From the NCBI GenBank assembly GCA_050260675.1, contig JBLNCN010000012.1, positions 15,497 through 79,496 on the forward strand: a stretch of DNA of 64,000 nt, given 5' to 3'. This document shows positions 23,588 through 32,417 of the stretch, one piece after another. Source of the stretch: JBBDIP01 sp050260675 (lineage in GTDB: Bacteria; Bacillota; Sulfobacillia; Fermentithermobacillales; Fermentithermobacillaceae). The notes beneath the pieces are model-generated. The model made no database searches, was not told the DNA's origin, and worked only from the letters and a program-made list of their open reading frames with translations. Numbering within the stretch: position 1 is the first letter of the stretch; each line of letters begins with the position of its first letter. The translations under genes were made by a program, and so were the position numbers.

Positions 23588-24988
23588 TTGAGCACCAAAG
23601 CCAGCTCATCGATGAAAGACCTTATGATGGGCGCTCTGAAGCATGCGGACGTGGAGTACTGCGAAATCCGCATCGAGGAAACCGAGCAGGTGTCCGTGAG
23701 TTTCCGTGGGAAGGAGATCGATCAGGCGTCAGAGTCGGTATCTTACGGCGGCAACGTGCGCGCGCTGCAGAGCGGCGGGTGGGGATTCGTGTCGTTCAAC
23801 AGGCTGGATGACTTGCCCCGCAAGGTTTCGGAGGCGTGCGCGCAGGCCAAGATCCTCGGCAAGATACTGAAAAAGGATATCCGGCTGCACCCGGTCCCCG
23901 CTGTCGAAGACGAGGTCTTCGGCCAGTTCAAGAGCCCTGCGTTTGCGGTCCCGCTTGCGGATAAGGTTGCCCTCATGCAGGCATATAACGAGCTTGCTCT
24001 GAGCCAGCCCGAGATCACCTCGACTATGACCCGGTACTTCGACCGGCACACCCACCTGTATTTCGCCAGCACCAACGGAACCTACATATATCAGGAGAAG
24101 ATGGACCTGGGAGGGGCGGTGACCGCCGTCGCCACAAAGGGTGGCCTCACGACCCAGGACTACGCCAGTTTCGGCTCCAACACCGATTACGGGGTCACTA
24201 AGGGTCTTGAGCCGGAAATCCTTAAAGCGGCTGCAGCCGCCAAGGATATGCTGTATGCCCCGGTCGTGAAGGCCGGCGAGTACACCGCGATCCTGTCGCC
24301 CGATATGGCCGGGCTGTTCGCCCACGAGGCATTCGGCCACTTGTCCGAAGCCGACTCGCTGGATGAGGACGAACGGATGAAGGAGCTCCTCAAGATCGGC
24401 ACTGTTTACGGCACCAAGGAACTCAACATCTTCGACAGCGGGGTTGAGGGCGGCAACAGGGGAGAGGCCAAGTACGACGACGAGGGCGTCGCCATGCGGA
24501 AGATATACCTCATCAAAGGGGGGGCCGTCGTAGGCCACCTGCATTCGCGCGAGAGCGCCGAGAAGATGGGGGAGGAGCCGACCGGCAACGCCAGGGCGCT
24601 CAACTATAGGTTCCCGCCAATCGTCAGGATGAGGACCATGTGCATCGGGCAAGGGACCAAGACCTTGAAAGAGATGCTGGACGGTGTGGCCCTCGGCATC
24701 TACGTGAGCGGCGGATACGGAGGCGAGACCAACGGCGAGATGTTCACCTTCACAGCCTCGCGCTGCAGGATGATCCGGAACGGCGAGCTGGCCGAGCCTG
24801 TAAGGGACGTGAGCCTCACCGGAAACGTGTTCACCACGCTGCGCAACATCGACATGATCGGGAACGACTTTGAGATCCGGAACGGGCCGGGAGGGTGCGG
24901 CAAGGGCGCTCAAAGCCCGCTCCCCACGGCCGAAGGCGCTCCCCATGTCAGGATCCAGAAAGTTGTGGTCGGAGGTGAGAAGTCGTGA
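23588..24988 (+). CDS. tldD: Metalloprotease TldD
   Basis: A 466-residue TldD subunit. With TldE it forms a ring-like heterodimeric zinc protease that degrades unfolded peptides and matures some peptide natural products. The catalytic motif HEAFGH is at residues 246-251 (from TTG 23588), within the family segment AGLFAHEAFGHLSEAD. TTG 23588 follows AGGAGG (23573-23578) at 9 bases. The open frame extends 88 codons upstream into the end of dppA, but no signal supports that. It overlaps tldE by 4 bases (GTGA), indicating coupled translation of the two subunits. Confidence 0.95.
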   Translation: MSTKASSSMKDLMMGALKHADVEYCEIRIEETEQVSVSFRGKEIDQASESVSYGGNVRALQSGGWGFVSFNRLDDLPRKVSEACAQAKILGKILKKDIRLHPVPAVEDEVFGQFKSPAFAVPLADKVALMQAYNELALSQPEITSTMTRYFDRHTHLYFASTNGTYIYQEKMDLGGAVTAVATKGGLTTQDYASFGSNTDYGVTKGLEPEILKAAAAAKDMLYAPVVKAGEYTAILSPDMAGLFAHEAFGHLSEADSLDEDERMKELLKIGTVYGTKELNIFDSGVEGGNRGEAKYDDEGVAMRKIYLIKGGAVVGHLHSRESAEKMGEEPTGNARALNYRFPPIVRMRTMCIGQGTKTLKEMLDGVALGIYVSGGYGGETNGEMFTFTASRCRMIRNGELAEPVRDVSLTGNVFTTLRNIDMIGNDFEIRNGPGGCGKGAQSPLPTAEGAPHVRIQKVVVGGEKS

Positions 24989-26298
24989 GCAGCGCGCATG
25001 AATCAGGTGCCCTAGCGAAAGCGCTTGCCGCAGCCAGGGAGGAGGGCTTGGAGGCCACCCTTTCGCTCGATGAGAATGCAAGCGTAGAGGTGCTATTCGA
25101 CTTCAACAGGCTTAAGGGCATCCAGAACACAGAGAGCCTTTCCTACTCCGCTCAGACCATAGAGGGTGGAAAACTCGGCCTCGCAACCTCGACCAAACCC
25201 GGAGACGAGTCGGGCCTCATACGGAAGGCTCGTGACCTTTCCGTGTACGGCGCGCCGGCGGCTTACTCGTTCCCGGCGCCGGTCGCGGTGAAGAAACCGG
25301 AAGTGTACAGTCCCGAAGTGGCGAATCTCAGCGTCGAGAAGATGATCGAGATGGGCGAGGAGATTGTCTCCTTCATCAGCAAGTTGCATCCCGACGTGAA
25401 CGGCGGCGCTAGGATCGTGAAATCGGTCATGCGCGAGTCCATAGGGAACACCAAGGGCCTTTTGGCTTCGTGGGAGAGGACGACTTTCGCCATCCTGTCC
25501 GTCGTGCAACTGGTCGAGGGCCAGAACATGATAGATGTCTACGATTACTGCTCCTCCACCTCCCTTGAGTGCGACCTCCCGAAGATGAAGGAGACCCTGG
25601 CCTGGAAGCTTGACCTCATGCGGAAGAACGTGCAGATCCCGACCGGGGCGTACGACGTGCTGTTCACCCCCGCGACCATCCAGGTCCTGCTGGAACCCAT
25701 CCTAGTCTGCCTCAACGGCCGTGCGGTGACTCGTGGGATAAGCCCGTTTGCGGGACGGCTGGGCGAGGCGGCTTTCTCGCCGAAACTGACTATCATTGAG
25801 GATGGACTCTTGGACGGCGGGATCGGCAGCAGGATGTACGATGCCCAGGGAGTTCATTGCCGGCGGACCGCGCTGATCGACAAGGGCGTCATCTCCGAGT
25901 TCCTGCTGGACCTGGACACAGCCCACAGGCTCGGGCGTAAGCCCATAGGCACTGGGCAGATCGGGTCAATCGAGCCCAACAACCTGGTGGTTGCCCCGGG
26001 AGACGTCGCGATGGCCGACCTCCTTTCCGGCATGGACCGGGGCATAGTCATCGACAACACCATGGGCGCGTGGGCGGGGAACAAGTACTCGGGCCAGGTA
26101 ACCGGCAACATCTCCCGGGGGTTTCTGGTCGAAAACGGCAAGATGGTGGGACGGGTAAAGGACTGCATGTTCTCGGCCAACGCCTTCACTCACCTGCAAG
26201 ACAACCTGGTCGCGCTCAGCAAGGAGACCGAGCAGCGGTTCGGCGCCATCGCTCCTTACGCGCTGGTAAGCAATGTTTCAGTTACCGCCAAGACGTAG
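24985..26298 (+). CDS. tldE: TldE/PmbA non-catalytic partner of TldD
   Basis: A 437-residue TldE (PmbA) homologue. It lacks the HExxxH motif and serves as the partner subunit of TldD. Visible family features are LDENASVEVLFDFNRLKGIQNTES-like N-terminal residues, GAYDVLFTPATIQVLLEP and the C-terminal NISRGFLVENGKMVGRVKD with SANAF. The GTG start overlaps the tldD stop (GTGA), so the pair is translationally coupled. Its stop is immediately followed by the ATG of the S41 peptidase, which extends the same operon. Confidence 0.94.
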   Translation: MSSAHESGALAKALAAAREEGLEATLSLDENASVEVLFDFNRLKGIQNTESLSYSAQTIEGGKLGLATSTKPGDESGLIRKARDLSVYGAPAAYSFPAPVAVKKPEVYSPEVANLSVEKMIEMGEEIVSFISKLHPDVNGGARIVKSVMRESIGNTKGLLASWERTTFAILSVVQLVEGQNMIDVYDYCSSTSLECDLPKMKETLAWKLDLMRKNVQIPTGAYDVLFTPATIQVLLEPILVCLNGRAVTRGISPFAGRLGEAAFSPKLTIIEDGLLDGGIGSRMYDAQGVHCRRTALIDKGVISEFLLDLDTAHRLGRKPIGTGQIGSIEPNNLVVAPGDVAMADLLSGMDRGIVIDNTMGAWAGNKYSGQVTGNISRGFLVENGKMVGRVKDCMFSANAFTHLQDNLVALSKETEQRFGAIAPYALVSNVSVTAKT

Positions 26299-27969
26299 AT
26301 GCCTGTAGGACGTGTCATCAGGGGTGCAGCGCTGGCCGTAGCCATTGCGCTCTGCGCCTCCGCGCTCGTCGTCGGTTGTGCGTCGGACCAAGTGCTCGAG
26401 TACTCCACGGCGAACGATGGATCGACTATGCTCCAGCCGGGCTTCACTCTAACCAAGCGGCAAGCTGTCGAGGACTGCCGCTTTTTCATCGACGCCATGA
26501 GGGATCGCTATCCATATCTCGAGCTAAAGAAGCGCACCGAGGGCTACGATTGGTTAGCGCATGAAGCGGAGTTCTTGAAGCTAGTAGAGGAAGCGAAGAG
26601 TCACGAGGAGTTTGCCAAGGCGATGTCGAGGATCGCCTTATCTCTGAACAACGGGCACACAGGGATAATCTCAGGGGCGATGCTGCAAGTCTATGAGGAG
26701 TCGGATGGTTGGGCTTCGGTTGCGAAGAAGGCCACCCGAGAAAGGGCCGATTACTGGCACTCGCTTGCTGGAAAGAGCAGTCCTCCGGCTGTTTTTCCTC
26801 CTTTCATCGCCTCATACTCTCGCGGGGAGTACGTCGTAACAAACGTCGCTCCGGATGATGCCATCCAATCCCAAATCCGTGTAGGGTCCCGGGTTGTGAA
26901 GGTAAGCGGCATACCCGTCCACGAGTACGTCAAGTCCCATAGGGGGAGCCGGTACCTGCCCTACGACCCGGAGTTCGGAAGGATCTATGAGAGTCCGCGC
27001 CTGTACTTTGATCGGCATTCCTCCACGGTCTCGGTGGAGATCATTGACCCCGACGGCATCCTGAGAACGGTCGATATCCCCTGGGCAAAGGAAGTCTGGC
27101 AGGCGCCCTATCCGAACTGTCCACCAGCCTACGCTGCGGACCCAGGAACCGATACCGCACTTGGAGAGCCTCTGTGCACCGTGATCGATTGGAATGGGAG
27201 CAAGGTAGGCTACGTTTATCTGCCTTCGATGGACGGCCAAGTCCACAATGACGCCGCAATACTGCGAGACTTCTTCGCAAGCATTCGGGACCTGCCGGCC
27301 GTCATACTCGACATTCGGTCGAACTCGGGCGGAAATGATGCCTATTGGCGCACCAACATCATTTCGCAGCTTGGCCTTCGGGCCAAGCATGACGCCAGAC
27401 TAGGTTGGGCAGAGAGGCGAAGCGCAAGAGCCGCAGATGGTTCTGTTGGGAGTCTCGACAAGACATGGTTTGCTGACTTGATCGGACCTGCCGCGAGATC
27501 CGTTCCCCCGGAGATCTGGACCCCTGAATTCGCGCAGCCCGTCACCTTTCCGGCCCTCAGTGGTCCCGGCATAGGTGAACTGGCGATCGGCTACGAAGGG
27601 TCCGTGTTTGTCCTGACATCCAGACAGGTCTACTCATCTGCCGAAACTTTCGCCGCCACATGCAAGGCCAGCGGTATCGCTACCTTGGTAGGTACCTACA
27701 CTGGAGGCGATGGCATCGGCGTGATGCCCGGTATCGTTGTCTTGCCCAATAGCGGGATGGTCATTAGGTACCCGGTGACGATGGGATTGAACCCAGATTG
27801 GACGGCCAACGAGGAGTTTCACACCAAACCTGACGTCCTCGTGGAGCAGAGCCTTGAGGACCTCTTGCGGTGGCTTGAGGCTACGGGCGATGAAGGGTTT
27901 CCGGGAGCCCCCAGACCTGAGCTGGACACCGTCCTCAGGGAGTGTTTGAACCTAGCTGCCACTGAATAA
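26299..27969 (+). CDS. S41-family serine peptidase, lipoprotein
   Basis: A 556-residue exported peptidase of family S41 (tail-specific/tricorn-related). The signal peptide ends in the lipobox LVVGC, so it is anchored on the outside of the membrane. About residues 45-120 are an N-terminal helical domain; 165-220 contain a PDZ-like segment (DDAIQSQIRVGSRVVKVSGIPV). About 290-520 is the catalytic core with LDIRSNSGGND, SRQVYSSAETFA carrying the nucleophilic serine, and GTYTGGDGIGV. It begins right after the tldE stop without a gap, and a terminator follows. It would supply peptides for the intracellular peptidases upstream. Confidence 0.88.
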   Translation: MPVGRVIRGAALAVAIALCASALVVGCASDQVLEYSTANDGSTMLQPGFTLTKRQAVEDCRFFIDAMRDRYPYLELKKRTEGYDWLAHEAEFLKLVEEAKSHEEFAKAMSRIALSLNNGHTGIISGAMLQVYEESDGWASVAKKATRERADYWHSLAGKSSPPAVFPPFIASYSRGEYVVTNVAPDDAIQSQIRVGSRVVKVSGIPVHEYVKSHRGSRYLPYDPEFGRIYESPRLYFDRHSSTVSVEIIDPDGILRTVDIPWAKEVWQAPYPNCPPAYAADPGTDTALGEPLCTVIDWNGSKVGYVYLPSMDGQVHNDAAILRDFFASIRDLPAVILDIRSNSGGNDAYWRTNIISQLGLRAKHDARLGWAERRSARAADGSVGSLDKTWFADLIGPAARSVPPEIWTPEFAQPVTFPALSGPGIGELAIGYEGSVFVLTSRQVYSSAETFAATCKASGIATLVGTYTGGDGIGVMPGIVVLPNSGMVIRYPVTMGLNPDWTANEEFHTKPDVLVEQSLEDLLRWLEATGDEGFPGAPRPELDTVLRECLNLAATE

Positions 27970-27985
27970 GGAAAGGCCATGAGGA

Positions 27986-28008
27986 AAGGCCGCCGGTTTG
28001 GCGGCCTT
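27986..28008. terminator. Terminator between S41 and M20 peptidase genes
   Basis: AAGGCCGCC (27986-27994) pairs with GGCGGCCTT (28000-28008), giving a 9-bp stem and a 5-base loop, followed by CTCGTC. The symmetrical ends allow action for both convergent genes. Confidence 0.7.
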
Positions 28009-28056
28009 CTCGTCAACAGTTCACAGTGTGCGACCCGCAGCCTAGCGTTGCCCGAA

Positions 28057-29202
28057 CTAGAGCGTCACGAGCAGGCCCGCGACCACTGCCGCGCGCTCAG
28101 GCAGGCTGGCGATTTCCACGTACTCTGTCCGGGCGTGGCCGCCGTCTCCGACTGCCCCCAGTCCGTCGATCGTAGGTATACCCAGGGCCGAAGTGAAGTT
28201 GCCGTCGCTCCCGCCGCCGGTGCCTCCCTCGATGAGCTGGACGCCCATGGCTGCCCCAAGGGTCTTGGCTATCTCAAACAGCCCGACGTTCTTCTGGTTC
28301 CGCTCCATGGGCGGTCGGTTGAGCCCGCCTGTGACGGTGACGGCAGTGCGAGTGTCGACAGGCGTGAGGCCCAGGATCTGCGGGACAACCCTTTCGGCTT
28401 CTGCCTGGGTTTTGACCCTCAGGTCGACCTTCAGCACGGCCTCTTCAGCAACCACGTTGGACCGGGTCCCCGCGTTCAGGACGCCGACATTGACGGTTGT
28501 GCCCTTCTCCAGGTCCGTGAGTGAGTGAAGCTTGAGGACCTGGTGCGCAGCTTCCTGTATGGCTGAAGCGCCCTTTTCGTAGTCGGCGCCCGCGTGGGAG
28601 GCACGTCCCTTGATGTTCACCTCAAACATGCCCACGCCCTTGCGCCAGGTCTTGAGAGCCCCGCCAAAGACCGACGGTTCGAGGACCAGGACGGCCTTTG
28701 ATTTCTCTGCTTCTTCCTCGATAATCGGTCTTGAGGTAGGGGAGCCGATTTCCTCATCCGAGTTATGTAGCACCGTGAGACGCGATCGCGGCTTCACCCC
28801 AAGAGCTGTCAGGGTCTTCACCGCGAAGACGAGTTCAACGATACCAGCCTTCATGTCATAGGCACCGGGACCGTAGGCTTTGTCATCCTCGATCCTGAAC
28901 GGGCGGCGTGCCGTTTCGCCCGCATCCCACACGGTATCGTAGTGCCCAAGGGCAAGGATCTGCTGATCCCCCGAGCCCCACTCGGCCTTAAGGTGATTGC
29001 CGTGCTGCGCCTGCTCAATAACGGAGACTTTGGCCCCCGCATCCTGCCATGTCTTCGCGAGAAACTCACTGCACTTGTCGAGGTGAGGTTTGCTCGTGCT
29101 TGGAGAGTCGATGTTGGTCAGATCCCGAAGGAGAGCGAGTATTTCGTCCTGGGAGTTTTTGAGGTGCTCCAGGATCTTCTTCTGAAGACTCAGGTCGTGC
29201 AC
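28057..29202 (-). CDS. M20-family metallopeptidase (glutamate carboxypeptidase-like)
   Basis: A 381-residue cytoplasmic dizinc peptidase related to carboxypeptidase G2. Zinc and catalytic residues appear in the usual order: LGHYDTVWD (His and catalytic Asp), GAYDMKAG (bridging Asp), NSDEEIGS (Glu pair), LEPSVFGG (Glu), and DGGHARTEY (last His). The middle (GRASHAGADYEKGASA) is the dimerisation/lid domain. The start is GTG 29202, since GGAGGG lies 7 bases upstream (plus-strand CCCTCC 29210-29215). It is probably cotranscribed with the AEC transporter just upstream, which suggests uptake or export and hydrolysis of a common peptide-like or acyl-amino-acid substrate. Confidence 0.9.
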   Translation of the reverse strand: MHDLSLQKKILEHLKNSQDEILALLRDLTNIDSPSTSKPHLDKCSEFLAKTWQDAGAKVSVIEQAQHGNHLKAEWGSGDQQILALGHYDTVWDAGETARRPFRIEDDKAYGPGAYDMKAGIVELVFAVKTLTALGVKPRSRLTVLHNSDEEIGSPTSRPIIEEEAEKSKAVLVLEPSVFGGALKTWRKGVGMFEVNIKGRASHAGADYEKGASAIQEAAHQVLKLHSLTDLEKGTTVNVGVLNAGTRSNVVAEEAVLKVDLRVKTQAEAERVVPQILGLTPVDTRTAVTVTGGLNRPPMERNQKNVGLFEIAKTLGAAMGVQLIEGGTGGGSDGNFTSALGIPTIDGLGAVGDGGHARTEYVEIASLPERAAVVAGLLVTL

Positions 29203-29225
29203 TGGTTATCCCTCCGTCATGTATT

Positions 29226-30125
29226 CTACAGGGCTCGAAGCGCCATGATCCACAGCGTCAGGGTGAGCACGCTGGCTACGGTAGACGCGGCCGTAACCCG
29301 GGTGACGGTTGCCGGCTCGGCGCTGAACTCCTGGGCCAGTACCGTCGCATTGACTGGAGTCGACATGGCCGCCTGAAGCACGAGGATCTTCCAGGGCAGG
29401 CCCGACAATCCGAAGGCTCTACCGAGAAGCATCGCTATAACAGGGGCGATCACGAGACGGAGAATGACTCCTATGGAGGGCGTTTTCCACGACTCCTGTC
29501 CCGCGCTGCTGCCTAGAAGCTGAAGACCAAGGAGCAGCAGGAACACAGGGACGGCCGCCTGTGCGAGCAGGCCAACCGGTCTCATTAGAACCTCGGGAAT
29601 AGGCACGCCTGTCAACCTAACGGTGATGCCCGCCAGCGCCGCCCATACGGCCGGCATTTTGAGCACCTGTCTTAAAGCCTTCGAGGCGGTCATCTGGCTA
29701 GAGGCGGCAATGTACACCCCCAGGGTGTATATCATGATTGTCTGGGCGACCATGAACACTACGCCGAAGTCCATCCCCTCTTGCCCAAACGCGAAGAGCA
29801 TGACGGGCAGTCCGTAGTTGCCGGCATTGGTGAAGATCGTCGCCAGAAGCATTGCGCGAGACCGATTCTGGTCCCACTTTAGTAACTTGAACAGGGGTAG
29901 GAACAACGCGATCTCTACCAACGGGAAGGTCATGGCAGCGAGGACAAGCCTCCAGGCAACCGCCAGGTCTACGGTTGAAGTAACCAGGGAGTTAAACGCA
30001 AGGGCCGGGACAAGGACGTGGAGGCACACGCGGGAGAGGGTCTGCTTCTCCAGACCGAGCCGGTTCCCCAGGACATATCCTAATGCCGCGATGAGGAATG
30101 CGGGTAGTACAGCATCTATTGGCAA
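29226..30125 (-). CDS. AEC family transporter (auxin efflux carrier-like)
   Basis: An approximately 300-residue, ten-helix membrane protein of the AEC family, secondary transporters for organic anions such as malate or related acids. Hydrophobic segments fill the whole sequence; the N-terminal FLIAALGYVLGNRLG and FTNAGNYGLPVMLFAFG (helix break with Asn/Pro) are typical. AAGAGG (30139-30134 on the minus strand) fits a TTG start at 30125 better than the GTG at 30134, which overlaps it. It is followed 23 bases later by the M20 peptidase gene in the same direction. Substrate is unknown. Confidence 0.88.
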   Translation of the reverse strand: MPIDAVLPAFLIAALGYVLGNRLGLEKQTLSRVCLHVLVPALAFNSLVTSTVDLAVAWRLVLAAMTFPLVEIALFLPLFKLLKWDQNRSRAMLLATIFTNAGNYGLPVMLFAFGQEGMDFGVVFMVAQTIMIYTLGVYIAASSQMTASKALRQVLKMPAVWAALAGITVRLTGVPIPEVLMRPVGLLAQAAVPVFLLLLGLQLLGSSAGQESWKTPSIGVILRLVIAPVIAMLLGRAFGLSGLPWKILVLQAAMSTPVNATVLAQEFSAEPATVTRVTAASTVASVLTLTLWIMALRAL

Positions 30126-30266
30126 TACGGCCACCTCTTGTGTCTATCTTGCTGCTAGAAAGACTCCCTCCATTATAGATCTCATTCGCCGGGCGGGGTG
30201 AAGGATCATTCGAGTACAGAAGCGAAAGTGATGAAGGATTCCACCACGCTGAAAGGAGACCCCGAG

Positions 30267-31463
30267 ATGCTCGCGATTGTTAACGGCAAGGTATACACAG
30301 TCACCAACGGCGTCATTGAGGAAGGCGTCGTCCTCATAGACGGCGGCAAGATCAAGGCCGTCGGAAAAGACGTCAAGGTGCCCGAGGGCGCGGAAGTCAT
30401 CGATGCGAAAGGCAAAGTCGTCACCCCCGGCCTCATTGATTCCCACAGCCACCTGGCCGTGTTTGGTGAGCCATCGGTATGGGCCAACGCCGATGGCAAT
30501 GAGACTTCAGATCCCATCACGTCGCATATCCGCGGCATCGATTCCCTGAATCCTCAGGACCCGGCCATACGGGATGTTGTGGGCGGCGGCGTCACCACCG
30601 TCTATACCGGCCCCGGCAGCGCCAACATCATCGGCGGCACCGGTTTCGCGATGAAACTCCGCGGCCACACCGCCGAAGAGATGGTCATCCCCGGGACCGA
30701 GGGTATGAAGATGGCCCTCGGCGAGAACCCCAAGAGGGTCTACGGAGACATGCAGAAGCGGGCCCCCAAGACCAGAATGGGCAGCGCCGCTGTACTCCGC
30801 GACGCGCTGGTCAAGGCCACCAACTACATGAAGAAGTGGGACGCCTACGAGGAAAAGGTCGCGAAGGGTGAGAACCCGACCCCGCCCGACAGGGACCTCA
30901 AGTGGGAAGCCCTTGTTCCGCTCCTGAAGGGCAAGATGGTTGCCCGCATCCACGCTCACCGGGCCGACGATATCATGACCGCCATCAGGATCGCCGAGGA
31001 GTTCAACTTCAAGTACACGATCGAGCACTGCACTGAAGGCTACCTGATTGCCGACGTGCTGGGAGCCAAGAAGGTCACGGTCTCCATCGGTCCGCTCCTC
31101 ATGAGCCGCGGCAAGATGGAGATCATCGACACCAGGATCTCGACCCCCGGCGTTCTCGCCAGGGCCGGCTGCAAGGTGACCATCAACGTAGACACCTCGG
31201 GTAACACCAAGTGGCTCGCTATGCACGCAGGCCTGGCAGTCCGCGAGGGCATGTGCCCGGTTGAAGCCCTTAAGGCTATCACGATCAACTCAGCCGAAAT
31301 GCTGGGGATCGCCGACAGGGTAGGCAGCCTGGAGCCCGGCAAGGATGCCGACGTGGTCATCTGGAACGGCCATCCGTTCAACACGCTGACCGTCGCCGAG
31401 AAGGTCTTCATCGACGGCAAGCTGGTTCACGAGCGGAAGCCCTGCTGCGAGAGCTCCTGCTAA
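30267..31463 (+). CDS. Amidohydrolase (imidazolonepropionase/prolidase-like)
   Basis: A 398-residue metal-dependent amidohydrolase with the composite N- and C-terminal beta-sandwich and a TIM barrel. Visible are LIDSHSHL (HxH metal site), the HAHRADD histidine, IEHCTEG and, late in the barrel, VDTSGNTKWL with an Asp. The C terminus LEPGKDADVVIWNGHPF is the classic closing segment of this superfamily. ATG 30267 follows AAAGGAGA (30252-30259) at 7 bases. The frame is open earlier without a signal. A strong terminator follows, so it is probably a single gene. Substrate cannot be fixed, with cyclic amide or peptide-derived substrates likely. Confidence 0.88.
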   Translation: MLAIVNGKVYTVTNGVIEEGVVLIDGGKIKAVGKDVKVPEGAEVIDAKGKVVTPGLIDSHSHLAVFGEPSVWANADGNETSDPITSHIRGIDSLNPQDPAIRDVVGGGVTTVYTGPGSANIIGGTGFAMKLRGHTAEEMVIPGTEGMKMALGENPKRVYGDMQKRAPKTRMGSAAVLRDALVKATNYMKKWDAYEEKVAKGENPTPPDRDLKWEALVPLLKGKMVARIHAHRADDIMTAIRIAEEFNFKYTIEHCTEGYLIADVLGAKKVTVSIGPLLMSRGKMEIIDTRISTPGVLARAGCKVTINVDTSGNTKWLAMHAGLAVREGMCPVEALKAITINSAEMLGIADRVGSLEPGKDADVVIWNGHPFNTLTVAEKVFIDGKLVHERKPCCESSC

Positions 31464-31495
31464 TAGCCGGAAGGTGTATTGAGGTGTGCTGTGGA

Positions 31496-31521
31496 AGGCC
31501 CGGGTGACCCCCCGGGCCTTC
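31496..31521 (+). terminator. Intrinsic terminator after amidohydrolase gene
   Basis: AAGGCCCGGG (31496-31505) pairs with CCCGGGCCTT (31512-31521) around a 6-base loop and is followed by CTTTGT. It lies 33 bases after the stop. Confidence 0.85.
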
Positions 31522-31567
31522 TTTGTCGTAGAGACCACTGTGGGCGCGCCGTTGATTCAGGCTCGCA

Positions 31568-31750
31568 ATGGGACGCATAGAGGTCGTGGTAATGGTCGAA
31601 GAACTGGCCGATGTCCTGATATACTGCCTGTCAATGGCCAACCGGCTGGACATAGACATCTCCTCGGCCATAGAGGAGAAACTCGCGAAGAACGCCAAGA
31701 AGTACCCGCCAAAGATCGACTGCAGGGAGGACGGCGCCAATGATTCTTGA
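31568..31750 (+). pseudogene. Truncated MazG-like nucleotide pyrophosphohydrolase remnant
   Basis: This 60-codon frame reads VEELADVLIYCLSMANRLDIDISSAIEEKLAKNAKKYP, the C-terminal metal-binding and helical end of MazG-like dCTP/dNTP pyrophosphatases. The N-terminal half with its EExxE motif is missing. Only 46 bases separate it from the terminator of the previous gene, so there is no room for it. The reading frame is intact but short, so it is best treated as a decayed remnant. A short functional peptide cannot be excluded. It overlaps the next gene by 11 bases. Confidence 0.65.
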
Positions 31751-32417
31751 GGGCCTTCGCAAAGCTGTTCTTGAGGCCGCGCTGGAGATGGAGAGGCAGG
31801 GTCTGACCAGGGGAACGTCGGGCAACGTATCGGCCGTGGACCCGGAGTCAGGTCTGGTGGCGATCACCCCTTCCGGGATCCCGTACTCGGTCCTCGCCCC
31901 AGAGGATATTACGGTCATTGACCTGGGTGGAAAGGTTATGTATGGGACAAGGAAGCCTTCATCCGAGGCGCCGATGCACTGTGCCATATATGCAGCAGCC
32001 CGAGGAGCCCCGAGCGATTCACCGGCGATTGCTGGCGGCGCTACAGCTATCGTCCATACCCATTCCGCCTTCGCGACCGCGTTCTCGGTCATGAATAGGG
32101 AGCTACCTCCCATCACTGTGCCCTTGGCGCTGCTTGGCGGAGTGCCGATCGTGTCCTTCCAGATGCCCGGCTCAGCCGAACTTGCCGGCGCCGTGGCGTC
32201 AAAGGTCGCTGAGGGCAGATTATGCTGCCTCCTTCAGAACCACGGCGTGGTCTGCGCTGGCTCAACGGTCGAGAAGGCGCTGGAATCTGCCGTTTACGTG
32301 GAAGAAGGGGCGGAGGTTGCCGTCTATGTCTTGAGCGCCGGAGGGGTGTTGTCTCCAATCCCCGAAGACATAGTGGCCAGAATGCAGGCGATTGCCCGAG
32401 GGGGACGCGCGCTTTGA
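31740..32417 (+). CDS. Class II aldolase/adducin family protein
   Basis: A 225-residue zinc-dependent class II aldolase related to L-fuculose-phosphate or L-ribulose-5-phosphate 4-epimerase-type enzymes. TSGNVS near the N terminus binds phosphate. SSEAPMH supplies the catalytic Glu and a nearby His, VHTHSAFA carries the zinc HxH pair, and LLQNHGVV carries the third zinc His. ATG 31740 is the start; it begins within the end of the MazG-like remnant. The HAD phosphatase gene overlaps the stop by 4 bases (TTGA), so the two are coupled. A sugar- or purine-salvage-derived phosphate substrate is plausible. Confidence 0.9.
   Translation: MILEGLRKAVLEAALEMERQGLTRGTSGNVSAVDPESGLVAITPSGIPYSVLAPEDITVIDLGGKVMYGTRKPSSEAPMHCAIYAAARGAPSDSPAIAGGATAIVHTHSAFATAFSVMNRELPPITVPLALLGGVPIVSFQMPGSAELAGAVASKVAEGRLCCLLQNHGVVCAGSTVEKALESAVYVEEGAEVAVYVLSAGGVLSPIPEDIVARMQAIARGGRAL

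Noticed and set aside
23729..25081. 450-codon minus-strand frame opposite tldD
   Set aside because: tldD and tldE are unmistakable on the plus strand; the antisense frame has no ribosome binding site or domain.
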